A DNA stretch of 64,000 bases from CAZLKN01 sp964560135 (GTDB taxonomy: Bacteria; Actinomycetota; JAICYB01): the NCBI GenBank assembly GCA_964560135.1, contig CAZLKN010000008.1, positions 15,337 through 79,336 of the forward strand. Reading direction: 5' to 3'. Below, in pieces: positions 1 to 9,510 of the stretch. The position numbers and the translations under genes were made by a program. The first letter of the stretch is position 1. Every line of letters starts with the position of its first letter. The notes beneath the pieces were generated by a model. It ran no database searches. It was given only the letters and a program-made list of their open reading frames with translations, and had not been told where the DNA came from.

Positions 1-2048
1 GTCTCCGTGCGGGCCTTGCCTTCGTACAGCGTCCCCAGGACGCGCGTCTGCGGCGCCTTGCCCTGCCCCGCCGGGAAGGTGTCGGTCACCGAAACGCCGG
101 CGGCGGGACCCGTCCCGACGTTGCGCAACGTGACGCTGTAGGTGATCTCGTCGCCGCCCTCGGCCACGGTCTTGTCGGCCACCTTCTTGGCGGCGAGGTC
201 CGGGTCGAAGAAGGCCGAGAACCCGAGATCCGACCGCATGGCCTCGACGAAGTTCCGCTCGCGGGTCTGCGGGTGCCCGGCGGCGTTGGACTCGTCCACG
301 GTCGGGGAGTCGATCGCCCGGTACTTGAGGCCGGCCCAGTCGTTGAACCCTTTCAGGACCGCGGGCTTCTCCTCTGCGTCGTTGTTGGAGTTGAGGTCGA
401 CGGCCACGCAGTTCGAGGTCCCGTCGCTGCAGCGCTCCGAGCCGTTGTCGATGCCGCCGCTCCAGTCCCAGTCGATCGCACCGGCGGCACTCGTCCAGCG
501 CTGGGTGCCGGCCGGATCCACGAAGCGCGTCCAGTCGGTGAGGCCCGAGGCGATCCCCGTGGACTCCTTGAGTCTGCCCTTGTCGAGGGACGCCAGCGCG
601 TCGCGCGAGTAGTCCACGAACCGTGGCGGGGTGGCCGCGCCCGGCGGCGTCGCGCCCCGCGGGATCCCGCCCTGCAGCGAGTAGTTCATCACGCTCAGGT
701 GGTTGGGCTTGTAGTTGACCTTCTCGTCGCCACCGTGCCCGAGGCCGAGTGCATGCCCGAGTTCGTGCATGAGCGTGCCGGCCTGGTCGAGGACCGTGCC
801 CACCCGCGCATCGGCAGCGCCCGTCCCCACATTGAGCCACTGCTCGTCGCCGGACGTGGCCGTCGTGTCGCAGTCCAGGTCGGGACCGACGTCGATCGTC
901 TCACCGATCCTCACATCGTCGTCCTGGGGTGCGGTGTCGAGGGTGCCGTCCGGCTCAGCCGTCACGCACGTGCTGCGCCACGAGCCGAGGGTGACGAGGA
1001 AGTCCTTCCTCTCGCCGTCGTCGTCGCAGCACAGACCGCTCGACGAGCTACCCGCGGTGTGGTCGTGGGCGAAGATCGCATAGTGCGCGTAGGGCCGGAG
1101 CTCGCCCGGGAAGTTCTCCTGCTTGGCCGCGAGGAACCCGCTGTCGGGCACGATCGTGTCGCCGTCGCGCCGGCGGAAGGTCATGACCGTCTGCTCGGCG
1201 AGCGGCTTGCCCTCGAGGTGGACGTAGTCGGCCCCCGTGGTCTTGGGGTTGCCGCCGTAGGGGCACGCACCCTTGTCGATCGGCGCCTCGTCGAATGCCT
1301 TCCTCACCATCGCGATGGCCTCGGGCTTCGGCTTGTGGCTGTGCGTGTCCGCCGCGCCCGTCATGTAGTCGATCCACACCACGACACTCGGACGGCAGGG
1401 GCTCGAACCCAGGTCGGCCACGAGCGACCCGTCCGGCCGCCGTACCCCGTTGTTCTCGATCGCGTCGGGGATGCCGTCGCCGTCGCGGTCGGGGTCGGTG
1501 CCCACGAAGACCTCGAACTCGATCTGGGCGATCCGGCCGTCGTTGGCCTCCGGCACCCCGTGGTCGCCGTTGCCACGTGCGATGGTTCCCTGCACGTCGG
1601 ATTCGGAGATCGCCCAGCGGCCGGAGTGTCCGCTGAAGCGGATACCCAGCTCGACCTCGCCCGGCTTCGGGTTGATGTCCATCAGGTCGCCGCCGAAGTT
1701 CAGGCCGCCGTCGTCGTCCCACAGCCGGATGGCGATGTCGACCGGACCGGTGCGGTCCACCTGCCGGGTGAAGCGCCAGTCCGGACAGAAGTCGTCGTCC
1801 TGGATGGGGCCGGGGCCGAGGGGCCCGGAGAAATCGGGGTGGATCGAGAAGGGATGGTCGTCGATCTTCACTTCGGGGAAATAGTTGCCGTCGCCGGATG
1901 CGGTATCCGGGTTCTCCACCTGCAGCACGCAGCGGATGCGGACGGTCACGTCCACGAGGTCCGCGGCCTGCGCGGATCCGGCCCAGACCACGGTCTGCAC
2001 GGCCAGCAGGACGACGACAAGGACGGCGATACGGTTCGGACGGTTCAT
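1..2048 (-). CDS. Secreted metzincin-type zinc metalloprotease (3' end outside window)
   Basis: Exported zinc endopeptidase, 682 codons visible and open to the window edge. The ATG at 2048 follows a good ribosome site (AAGGGG). The first 29 residues form a signal peptide ending at an AQA cleavage motif. The zinc site HELGHALGLGH lies at residues 428-438 (three His ligands, catalytic Glu429) and is followed by a likely Met-turn, SVMNY, near residue 453, as expected for metzincins. The N-terminal part is acidic and beta-rich. From about residue 620 a DUF11-like beta-sandwich begins (VTLRNVGTGPA), typical of surface or secreted proteins. Divergent from the large regulator at 2117, which may control it. 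Substrate unknown. The protease class is secure; the family within metzincins is not. Confidence 0.85.
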   Translation of the reverse strand, partial: MNRPNRIAVLVVVLLAVQTVVWAGSAQAADLVDVTVRIRCVLQVENPDTASGDGNYFPEVKIDDHPFSIHPDFSGPLGPGPIQDDDFCPDWRFTRQVDRTGPVDIAIRLWDDDGGLNFGGDLMDINPKPGEVELGIRFSGHSGRWAISESDVQGTIARGNGDHGVPEANDGRIAQIEFEVFVGTDPDRDGDGIPDAIENNGVRRPDGSLVADLGSSPCRPSVVVWIDYMTGAADTHSHKPKPEAIAMVRKAFDEAPIDKGACPYGGNPKTTGADYVHLEGKPLAEQTVMTFRRRDGDTIVPDSGFLAAKQENFPGELRPYAHYAIFAHDHTAGSSSSGLCCDDDGERKDFLVTLGSWRSTCVTAEPDGTLDTAPQDDDVRIGETIDVGPDLDCDTTATSGDEQWLNVGTGAADARVGTVLDQAGTLMHELGHALGLGHGGDEKVNYKPNHLSVMNYSLQGGIPRGATPPGAATPPRFVDYSRDALASLDKGRLKESTGIASGLTDWTRFVDPAGTQRWTSAAGAIDWDWSGGIDNGSERCSDGTSNCVAVDLNSNNDAEEKPAVLKGFNDWAGLKYRAIDSPTVDESNAAGHPQTRERNFVEAMRSDLGFSAFFDPDLAAKKVADKTVAEGGDEITYSVTLRNVGTGPAAGVSVTDTFPAGQGKAPQTRVLGTLYEGKARTE

Positions 2049-2116
2049 GGCTTACCCCTTTCGCGCGGTTCTGGGAGAATGTTCGGGGGACCCGCTTACA
2101 GATCACTGAACGGAGC

Positions 2117-5100
2117 ATGTGGGTGGAGATACGCGTCCTCGGCCCGCTGGAGGTCCTGCTCGACGACGGGCGCCGGATCACCCTCGGATCCGGCCGGCAA
2201 CGGGCCCTGCTGGCGCGCCTGGCGGTGGACGCCGGACGCCCCGTCTCGGCCCCCGTGCTCCTGGAGGAGCTGTGGGCCGGTGAGCCTCCGCCGTCCGGCC
2301 CGAACGCGCTCCAGGTGTTCGTTTCCAGGCTGCGCCGGACCCTCGGCAGCGCGGCCGTCACCACCGGCCCGGCGGGCTACACGCTGGCCGTGGACGCCGC
2401 CGGGATCGACGCCGTCCGCTTCCAGCGCCTCGCCGTGGAGGGCCGCGACCGGCTCGACGACGCCGACCCCGAGCGGGCGGCGGCGGTGTTGCGCGAGGCG
2501 CTGGGGCTCTGGCGCGGGCCGGCGTTCGCCGACGTCGCCGGTGTTGCGGGCTGCGAACGCGAGGCCGACCGCCTCGGCGAGGTACGCCTGCGCGTCCTCG
2601 AGGACCGCGTCGAGGCCGACCTGGCCTGCGGGCGCCACGCCGAGTTGACCGGCGAGCTCGAAGCGCTGGTGGACGAACATCCCTTCCGGGAAGGTCTGTG
2701 GGCCAAGCTCATGCTCGCCTGCTACCGGTCCGGCCGGCAGGCCGACGCCCTGGACCGCGCCGCGCAGCTGCGGGCCCTGCTCGCCTCCGAGCTCGGTGTC
2801 GATCCCACCCCCGAGATCCAGCGGCTGGAGGAGGCGATCCTCCACCACAAGCCCGAGCTCGACTGGACCCCGCCGCTCCCGCCGGCGGCACCGCCGCCGC
2901 CGAGCCGCGTCCCGGAGCCGATCACGTCCTTCATCGGACGCCGACGCGAGCTCGCCGACGTCGACGAGCTGCTGCGGACCAACCGGCTCGTGACCCTCAC
3001 GGGGGCCGGCGGCGCAGGGAAGACCCGGCTCGCGCTCGCCGTGGCCGCGGGCAGCGACCACGCCTGGGTGGCGGAGCTCGCCGGCCTCGCCGAGCCGGAC
3101 CTGCTGGCCTCCCACGTCGCCACGGTGGTCGACGCCGGCGACGCCACCGCGCTCGCCGACCGCCTCCGCCCGGCCGGCGGCCTGCTCGTGCTCGACAACT
3201 GCGAGCACCTGCTGGAGGCCTGCGGGACCCTCGCCCGGGAGCTGCTGGCGTCCTGCCCGGGCCTGCGGGTGCTCGCCACCAGTCGCGAGCCGCTGGGCGT
3301 CGCCGGCGAATCCGTCCTCCGGATCGGCCCCCTCCCGCTGCCCGCGCCCGGCGATCCCGACCCCCTGGCCGGCGACGCGGTGCGCCTGTTCTGCGAGCGG
3401 GCCCGTGCCGTGGACGCCGACCTGCGTCCGGAGGACCACGCCGAGGCGATCGTGGACGTCTGCCGCCGGCTCGACGGGATGCCGCTGGCCCTCGAACTCG
3501 CCGCGGCCCGGTCCACCGTCCTCAGCCCCCAGGACATGCGCTCGCGTCTCGACCGGGCCACCGATGTCCTCGCCACGCGCTCCCGCGCCGGTGTGGCCCA
3601 TCACGCATCCCTGGGGGCCGCGCTGGATTGGAGCCACGACGCCTTGACCGACGGTGAGCAGGCCACCTTCCGCACGGTCTCGGTCTTCCCCGGCGGGTTC
3701 ACGCTGCCCGACGCCGAGGCGGTGTGCGGACGCAGCGTCCTCGACGACGTGGAACGGCTCGTTGCGGTGTCGCTGCTGGACCGCGTCCCCACCGCGGAGG
3801 GCGTGCGGTTCCGGATGCTGGAGACGGTGCGGGCACTCGCCGGGGAGAAGCTGCGGGCCGCCGGTGAGGAAGCCGGCGCGCGGCGGCGCATGTTCGACCG
3901 CCTGCGGGAGCGCTTCGCCGACGCCGGTGCCCGCGTGTCGGGGCCGGGAGCCCCCGCCGCCGTCGGAGAGCTCGAGGCGGAGGACCTGAATCTGCGTGCG
4001 GCGCTGACCTGGGCGCTGGAGGAGGCCGGAGACCCCGCGGGTGGGCTCGGCCTGGCCGTCGCCCTGGCGCCCTGGTGGCAGTTGCGCAGCCGGCACAGTG
4101 AGGCCCGGCGGTGGCTCGGGACGGCGGTCGCAGCCGGCGTGGACGGCCGCGCGCCCGAGGTCGCCGCGGCCCTGATCGCGCTGGGTGCCGCCTGCCTGAT
4201 GGAAGGCGACGCCGCATCGGCGCGCGACCCGCTCCGCCGGGCGCTCGAGCTGGCCGATGCGGCCGGCGACCGGCACGGGATGTGCCGCGCGCTGGTGAAC
4301 CTCGGCGCGGTTGCCGTCCAGGCCAACGACCTGTCCGAGGCGCGGTCGCTGCTGGAGAGGGCCGACGTGGTGGCTCTGGAGGCCGGGGACGATGACCTGC
4401 GCATGCGCTCCCTGAACAACCTCGCCCAGGTGATCCGCCGCACGGGCGATCCCGCGGGGGCACGGGCGATGTACGAGGAGGCACTCGGCTGCGCCCGGAC
4501 CCTGCGCAATGCGGCCGCCGAGGTAACCATGCTGCTCAACATCGGCGAGATCGACCGCATGGCGGGGCGCCTCGACGACGCCCGCGAGGGGCTCGAGGAG
4601 GCCCTCGACAAGGCCAGGGCGGTCGGGTACGGCCCCGCAGAGAGCGCCGCACTGGGCGCACTCGGCAACCTGGCTCACGCCGAGAAGGACCTCGTGCGGG
4701 CCCGCGCCTGCTTCGAGGAGAGCGTCGCGGTGGCGCAGCAGCTCGGGATCGAGCCGCTGTACGGCGCAGGGGTGGCGAACCTCGCCTCGATCGCGGAGGA
4801 GGACGGGAGGCTCGCCGAAGCACGGGAGCGCTACACGGCCTACCTCAGGCTGTCGGAGCGGCTGGCCGACGAGCGCGGGATGGCCCGGGCGTGGCGCGGG
4901 ATCTCCGACGTCCTTCGCGCCGGCGGTCAGCTCCGCCGGTCCGCCCGGTTCCTGGCCAAGGCGCTCGGATCATCGTCGGCGATGGCCGACGGCGAGCGGG
5001 TCTCCGAGTGTCTGACGTCGGCAGCCTCGCTCGCGGCGGCCTGCGGAGACACCGGGGTAGCGCACTCGGCCCGCGTGCGGGCCGAGGCGCTCCGGCTCCC

Positions 5101-5215
5101 CGGCGGCTACAGCGATCCGGACGGCACCATCCCGCAGGTGCTGGCGTGGCTGTCCGCAACCGCCGAAGCACACATCGTCACAGCGACCGAACCTACCCCT
5201 GAACCGTCACGGTGA
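2117..5215 (+). CDS. AfsR/SARP-type regulator: BTAD, STAND ATPase and TPR domains
   Basis: Predicted transcriptional activator of 1032 aa. Residues 1-85 form an OmpR-like winged helix, about 90-240 a bacterial transcriptional activation (BTAD) domain, and about 270-600 an NTPase with Walker A TGAGGAGKT near residue 294 and the LLVLDNCEHLLEAC box typical of AfsR and LuxR-type ATPases. Tetratricopeptide repeats fill about 640-1000. Members of this family integrate signals through the ATPase and TPR parts and bind direct repeats near promoters. ATG 2117 is chosen because the winged helix begins at residue 4 and ACGGAGC precedes it. It is divergent from the metalloprotease with 68 bases between starts, so that gene is the obvious target. 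The last 23 bases overlap the convergent DUF4399 gene. Confidence 0.88.
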   Translation: MWVEIRVLGPLEVLLDDGRRITLGSGRQRALLARLAVDAGRPVSAPVLLEELWAGEPPPSGPNALQVFVSRLRRTLGSAAVTTGPAGYTLAVDAAGIDAVRFQRLAVEGRDRLDDADPERAAAVLREALGLWRGPAFADVAGVAGCEREADRLGEVRLRVLEDRVEADLACGRHAELTGELEALVDEHPFREGLWAKLMLACYRSGRQADALDRAAQLRALLASELGVDPTPEIQRLEEAILHHKPELDWTPPLPPAAPPPPSRVPEPITSFIGRRRELADVDELLRTNRLVTLTGAGGAGKTRLALAVAAGSDHAWVAELAGLAEPDLLASHVATVVDAGDATALADRLRPAGGLLVLDNCEHLLEACGTLARELLASCPGLRVLATSREPLGVAGESVLRIGPLPLPAPGDPDPLAGDAVRLFCERARAVDADLRPEDHAEAIVDVCRRLDGMPLALELAAARSTVLSPQDMRSRLDRATDVLATRSRAGVAHHASLGAALDWSHDALTDGEQATFRTVSVFPGGFTLPDAEAVCGRSVLDDVERLVAVSLLDRVPTAEGVRFRMLETVRALAGEKLRAAGEEAGARRRMFDRLRERFADAGARVSGPGAPAAVGELEAEDLNLRAALTWALEEAGDPAGGLGLAVALAPWWQLRSRHSEARRWLGTAVAAGVDGRAPEVAAALIALGAACLMEGDAASARDPLRRALELADAAGDRHGMCRALVNLGAVAVQANDLSEARSLLERADVVALEAGDDDLRMRSLNNLAQVIRRTGDPAGARAMYEEALGCARTLRNAAAEVTMLLNIGEIDRMAGRLDDAREGLEEALDKARAVGYGPAESAALGALGNLAHAEKDLVRARACFEESVAVAQQLGIEPLYGAGVANLASIAEEDGRLAEARERYTAYLRLSERLADERGMARAWRGISDVLRAGGQLRRSARFLAKALGSSSAMADGERVSECLTSAASLAAACGDTGVAHSARVRAEALRLPGGYSDPDGTIPQVLAWLSATAEAHIVTATEPTPEPSR

Positions 5216-5717
5216 GCTTCGCCATCACCGGGGGATCGAACGCGGCATGGACACCGTCGCCGAGCACCACCCAGATGGTGTGCTCGCCGGACTCCAGCCC
5301 CGACAGCGTCACGCTGCCCTCGGTGGTGTGGATGATCTTGCCTTCCTCGGCCTCCGGGATCACCTCGCCGGCCTTCGGGGTCTCCTCCGGGTCGATGAGG
5401 AGATGGAAGTGGCCGGTGTCCCCAGAGGTGTCGCCGTCGGCGGCGACGATCTCGACGCCCTCGGAGGTGATCTCCACGGTCACGTCCTCACCGGCGGACA
5501 CCGTGGCCGGCGCCGTCGCCTGCACGGACGGCCCCTTCACATCCACGGTGAAGGTCTCCTCGGCGTCCTCGACGATCCGGGTGTGCATCCCGTCGCCGAG
5601 CACGACCGTGACGGTGTGCTCGCCGACCGACAGCCCGTAGATCCTGATCGGATTCTCGGTGGAGTGCACGATCCCCGCCTCCTTGGGGATGGTCTCCCCG
5701 ACGGCGACCGGGTCGCG
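5193..5717 (-). CDS. Tandem DUF4399 protein, 5' end lost in the assembly gap
   Basis: The visible 174 codons contain two repeats of one beta-sandwich. Each has the pattern VGE-x-IP, GLxxGEHT and VVLGDGxH, which matches DUF4399, a small extracytoplasmic domain of unknown function. The first repeat is entered in frame straight from the N gap (RDPVAVGETIPKE), so the real start and any signal peptide lie inside or beyond 5718-5817. A GTG at 5669 is inside the first repeat and is not a plausible start. The stop TAG at 5193 lies within the 3' end of the convergent regulator gene. Function unknown; probably exported by analogy with other DUF4399 proteins. Confidence 0.75.
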   Translation of the reverse strand, partial: RDPVAVGETIPKEAGIVHSTENPIRIYGLSVGEHTVTVVLGDGMHTRIVEDAEETFTVDVKGPSVQATAPATVSAGEDVTVEITSEGVEIVAADGDTSGDTGHFHLLIDPEETPKAGEVIPEAEEGKIIHTTEGSVTLSGLESGEHTIWVVLGDGVHAAFDPPVMAKLTVTVQG

Positions 5718-5817
5718 NNNNNNNNNNNNNNNNNNNNNNNNNNNNNNNNNNNNNNNNNNNNNNNNNNNNNNNNNNNNNNNNNNNNNNNNNNNNNNNNNNN
5801 NNNNNNNNNNNNNNNNN
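5718..5817. other. Assembly gap of 100 N
   Basis: Scaffold gap that removes the start of the DUF4399 gene. The flanking sequences share no overlap, so unlike the gap at 20682-20781 this looks like truly missing sequence, and 100 is probably a placeholder length. Confidence 0.95.
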
Positions 5818-5823
5818 GCCCGG

Positions 5824-5854
5824 GAGGGCGAAGGAAGGATACACCTTCGCCCTC
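5824..5854. terminator. Hairpin, probable terminator
   Basis: Perfect 11-bp stem GAGGGCGAAGG / CCTTCGCCCTC (5824-5834 and 5844-5854) with a 9-nt loop. It sits 65 bases past the stop of the S11-like gene on the minus strand. No T tract follows on either strand, so it is either a GC-type terminator or an mRNA-end stabiliser. Confidence 0.6.
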
Positions 5855-5918
5855 GTCCTCACCTGCTCACGGTCGGGACGCAACCGCGGAGGCCTCCGAG
5901 ACGCCCGGGCGCCACCTC

Positions 5919-8900
5919 TCAGGGAAGGGTCTGCACGGTGTCACAGCCGAAGAATGGCAGGGGGACGTCGCCCTCGCCAAGATAGATCCCGGTCACGCAC
6001 GCCTCGGTGGCGTCGCCGTCGATGCCGGTGCCGGCGGCCTTGAAACGCAGCTCCATGTCGAGGTCGCCGTCCTTGGACTGGTCGTCCATCTCGAAGGAGT
6101 CCTTGATGAATGCCTTGTCCGGCGACGGCGACGCACCACCGCCTCCCTCGAGTGTCTCCAGGACGCCGAACCGCACCGTGCCGTGCTGCACGCTGACGGC
6201 GTCGACGTCGAGCGGCAGCCCGTACTCGCCCGCCGCGGTGGTGAGGATCCCGACGGGTACCGCCTGGTTCCCGTTCGTGTTCACGAAATTGTTGTCGTTC
6301 CCGGGCCGGATGTTGATCTGCACCGGCGTCACGCACTCGATCGTGCGTCCCGTGGTCAGGACGTCGTTGGCCGGCTCGGGGTCGATGACGTGTTCGTCCA
6401 GCGGCGCGATCCGGGCCTGGAAGCGGACGGCGTGGGAGCCGGGTGCGAGGCACCGCAGCCCGAACATGCCCTGAAGCACCCGGTCGGCGCCGACCTCGAG
6501 GTCGGCGAGACCGAATCCCACGGTGATCCGCACCGGCCCCTCGACCTCGGTCGCCGTGCCGGCGGGCTGGTCGATCGCGACTACGGGGAAACCGTCCTTC
6601 TCGACCCTGATCGACGCCGGGGCCTCCTCCGGGACCACGCGGACGAACGCGCTGAGGCCTTCGGGCACCTCGATCGTCCGGCGGACCCCGGCGTCCACCG
6701 GGTCGGTGTACAGACCGTCCTCGGTGTCGCCGAAGTTGTGCACGGTGAGCGGCGCATGGAAGGCGAACAGCTTGTCCACGAGCAGATCGTCCAGGCCCGC
6801 GTCGTCCAGCGTCTGCAGGTCGAGATCGGGCACGGCGAGGTCGGCGTGGGCGAGCACCTCGATGGTCTCAGAGGTGGACGAAGAGTTGTCCGCGAGCGCC
6901 GGATCGATCACGCCGGGCAGGGGTGCGACCCAGGCCTGCACGTCGATTGGATGGAAGCTCGGCTGCGAGCAGGTGAGCTGCACGCGGGTGTCAACGATGC
7001 GGATGCCCGATCCGAGCACGGACAGATGCTGGTTGGTGAGCTGCGACTGCACGTCGCAGTCGGGCGGTGCGGTGACGAGCGTGTCCAGCCGAGCCTGCAC
7101 CGGGGCCGTCGGGCCGTTGTTGCGCAGCGTGTGCTTGACCACCAGCTCCACGGGCGTGTTCACGGGGATGGTCTCCGGCGGGTTCTCCAGCATGACCCCC
7201 ATGTGCTCGAGGTCGGCCTCCTGCGGCGCGCGCGGGCCCGATCGCCAGCCCTCCGGACGCAGCTCGAAGTTGAAGAAGTTCTGCTGGGCGAGGACGAAGT
7301 CGCCCTCGGCCCGGTCGTCGGGGACGGCGCACATGTCGAACAGGGTGTCCGCGGGGCCTGTGGTGTCCTGCACCACGAGGTTCGCGTTCCACGCGTTGAT
7401 CTGGTTGGGCTCCGTGCCGTCGAAGACGGGATCGATCGACCAGCTCGTCAGGTCGGTGGTGGGCGACGCCTGGTGTTCCTTGGACGCGACGAGCACCCCG
7501 CGAGCGTCGTACGACGCCACCGCCGTCGCGCCCTGGGAGCCCACCTCGATCCCGGTACCCCCGGAGGTTCCGACCACCGCGAGGCTGTTGTCGAAGCCGA
7601 ACCGCAGGACGCGCACCTGCGCGTCGCTCTGCGCGGACCGGAAAGCCAGCGCGTACAGGTCGTCGGCGGGCTCGAAACCGGTGGCGCGGGTGAGGCTGAG
7701 GTGCTCGCCCTGGCCCATGACGACGGAGGCCGCATCCGTGAGCGCGCCGCTCGGAGCCACCGACCAGCCGCGAACGTTCACGAACCCGTTCGTCCGACGG
7801 TAGGCCACCACGGCGTGCATGTCGAGCAGGACCTGGGGCCGTCCGGCCAGCGCGAACTCGCTCACCGGGACCACCGAGTCGGAGTCGAGCGGCGCGTCGG
7901 AGATGTCGCCGGTAGCCGGGTCGAAACCCCACGTGGAGAGCATGAGCGTGCCCCCCGGGCTGCGGTGCGCCGTCAGCAGCACGTTCGGCGCGAGCACCTC
8001 GACGGCGATGTCGCTGCCGGTGCCCACGTCCACGGTGTCGCGCACGAACGGCTGGCCCTGGGGGGTTACCCCGTAGGCGACGAGCACCTGACGGTCGGTG
8101 CGGTCCACGGCCACGATCACGTTGCCACCACCCGCGTCGGCCTGCTCCACCCCTCGGGCGGTACCCGTGCCAAGCTGGTCGCCGGTCGGCTCGGGCGTGG
8201 AGCCCAGCAGGGCGAGGCCGCCCGCGTCGAGGTTCTGGTACCAGACGAGCATCCGGTGGGCGCCGGCGGGGGTCACCACGGCGGTCGCCGTCCGACCGGG
8301 GGACAGGCACGACACCGACGCGTCATCCACCGGCCCCCAGGGCGACGCGACGGCCATCTCACGCGGGTGGAAGAGGTCGGCGAACCCGTAGTCGAGCAGG
8401 AGCGTATCGTCGCCGCTGCCCGAGATGCTGCGCTGGAAGGCGACGACCATCTCACGTCCGATGCGCTCGGCCTGGATGAGAAGGCAGATACCGCACTCGC
8501 TGTTGCTGCCCCCTTTCCGGGCCTGGGCACCGGGGTAGCCGGGGTTGAAACCGAACGAGTAGCTCTTGGTGCCGGCCAGGTTGCTGAAGGTGTGCGTGCC
8601 ACGGAATCCGAGGATCTCGCGGAACAACGGGTTCTGCATGGCGTGGATGAACCAGCGGGCCATCTCCCGCGGGGTGCTCTCGTGCGCCACGATGCCACTG
8701 CTGTCTCCGTCGCCGTCGTGGCCGTGGTCGCCGCCGTAGGGGTTGAAGAACTGTGTCTGGTCGAGGCCGATCGCGTCGGCGCGGTCGTTCATCCGCTGCA
8801 CGAAGGCGGCCTCGCTGCCCGCGATCGCCTCGGCGACGGCGACGGTGAGGTCGCCGGGTGACCTGATGAACAGCATCAGGAGAGCATCCTCGAGCCGGAA

Positions 8901-9350
8901 CTGGTCCCCCACCTCGAGCGCCTGGGCCCCCGGACACGACGGGCTGGTGCCACCGTCGGTGCAGATCGACCCGTGGCTGTGCTTCTGGTTGATCGACAGG
9001 GCGTTCGCCGAGATCGTGACCGGCGTGTCGACCGTCACTTCGCCGGCGCCGATGGCCTCGACAGCGAGCAGGATCGTCCACGTCTTGGTGGTGCTGGCCA
9101 TCCCCTCTGGACTGTCGGCGGCCCGCTCGAACAGCGCCCCCAGCGCCCCCAGCCCGACGCCCCGGAGCACGTCACCGACGAACGCGTTCTGCGCCACGGG
9201 ATCCGGCTCCTCGACGTGGTCGGCACCGGCGTGCGGCGATGCGGCGAGCTGCAGCAACAGGAGCACCGTGGACAGGGCGGCCGCGGCCCGGAGCCGGCCC
9301 GGCACCGTCCGCGTCGGGTTATGGCTGCTCCGTGGGCGATTGCGCATCAT
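5919..9350 (-). CDS. Secreted S11 (D-Ala-D-Ala carboxypeptidase-like) protein with long C-terminal extension
   Basis: Exoprotein of 1143 aa. A signal peptide spans residues 1-43 (hydrophobic LSTVLLLLQL, AGA end). An S11 peptidase-like domain covers about 45-310. The serine/lysine pair of the penicillin-binding fold is present as S86-T-T-K89. The second motif (SxN) reads SPGD at 164-167 and the third (KTG) reads KGG at 279-281, so two of three active-site motifs are altered and activity on peptidoglycan is doubtful. Residues 310-680 look like repeated beta-propeller or lectin-like strands, and the rest is acidic, Ig-like and CARDB-like segments. Usual S11 enzymes are about 400 aa. Start ATG 9350 follows AGGGAG. 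Divergent from the SnoaL-like gene across a palindromic region. Confidence 0.75.
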   Translation of the reverse strand: MMRNRPRSSHNPTRTVPGRLRAAAALSTVLLLLQLAASPHAGADHVEEPDPVAQNAFVGDVLRGVGLGALGALFERAADSPEGMASTTKTWTILLAVEAIGAGEVTVDTPVTISANALSINQKHSHGSICTDGGTSPSCPGAQALEVGDQFRLEDALLMLFIRSPGDLTVAVAEAIAGSEAAFVQRMNDRADAIGLDQTQFFNPYGGDHGHDGDGDSSGIVAHESTPREMARWFIHAMQNPLFREILGFRGTHTFSNLAGTKSYSFGFNPGYPGAQARKGGSNSECGICLLIQAERIGREMVVAFQRSISGSGDDTLLLDYGFADLFHPREMAVASPWGPVDDASVSCLSPGRTATAVVTPAGAHRMLVWYQNLDAGGLALLGSTPEPTGDQLGTGTARGVEQADAGGGNVIVAVDRTDRQVLVAYGVTPQGQPFVRDTVDVGTGSDIAVEVLAPNVLLTAHRSPGGTLMLSTWGFDPATGDISDAPLDSDSVVPVSEFALAGRPQVLLDMHAVVAYRRTNGFVNVRGWSVAPSGALTDAASVVMGQGEHLSLTRATGFEPADDLYALAFRSAQSDAQVRVLRFGFDNSLAVVGTSGGTGIEVGSQGATAVASYDARGVLVASKEHQASPTTDLTSWSIDPVFDGTEPNQINAWNANLVVQDTTGPADTLFDMCAVPDDRAEGDFVLAQQNFFNFELRPEGWRSGPRAPQEADLEHMGVMLENPPETIPVNTPVELVVKHTLRNNGPTAPVQARLDTLVTAPPDCDVQSQLTNQHLSVLGSGIRIVDTRVQLTCSQPSFHPIDVQAWVAPLPGVIDPALADNSSSTSETIEVLAHADLAVPDLDLQTLDDAGLDDLLVDKLFAFHAPLTVHNFGDTEDGLYTDPVDAGVRRTIEVPEGLSAFVRVVPEEAPASIRVEKDGFPVVAIDQPAGTATEVEGPVRITVGFGLADLEVGADRVLQGMFGLRCLAPGSHAVRFQARIAPLDEHVIDPEPANDVLTTGRTIECVTPVQINIRPGNDNNFVNTNGNQAVPVGILTTAAGEYGLPLDVDAVSVQHGTVRFGVLETLEGGGGASPSPDKAFIKDSFEMDDQSKDGDLDMELRFKAAGTGIDGDATEACVTGIYLGEGDVPLPFFGCDTVQTLP

Positions 9351-9397
9351 GGACTCCCTCCTGCGACGGCTGCGGGCGTGTGGTCCTCCACTCCAAG

Positions 9398-9471
9398 GGC
9401 GTTCATTCCCGCCACCGGTTGTTCATTCGGCCTGCCCCGGGCTGAACAACCGTGGACCTCCGATGAACGCC
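9398..9471. promoter_or_regulatory. Two nested inverted repeats in the divergent intergenic region
   Basis: Outer arms GGCGTTCAT (9398-9406) and ATGAACGCC (9463-9471) enclose inner arms CGGTTGTTCA (9416-9425) and TGAACAACCG (9443-9452). Both pairs centre on about 9434, and the spacing between outer and inner arms is 9 and 10 bases. The site lies between the divergent starts at 9350 and 9511. A pair of dyads sharing the TTCA core suggests cooperative binding of a regulator. A cruciform or RNA hairpin is the alternative. Confidence 0.6.
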
Positions 9472-9510
9472 TCCCGTGGTGAGAACCTTCTTCCACCGGA
9501 GAGGAGGCCC

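Noticed and set aside
273..2648. Long plus-strand open frame opposite the metalloprotease
   Set aside because: It is a shadow: the minus strand carries a signal peptide, a zinc motif and a ribosome site, whereas this frame has a low-complexity Arg/Val/Gly composition and no motif.
5247..8861. Long plus-strand open frame across the DUF4399 and S11-like genes
   Set aside because: It reads through the N gap and is antisense to two genes with recognised domains. Long antisense frames are usual at this GC content.
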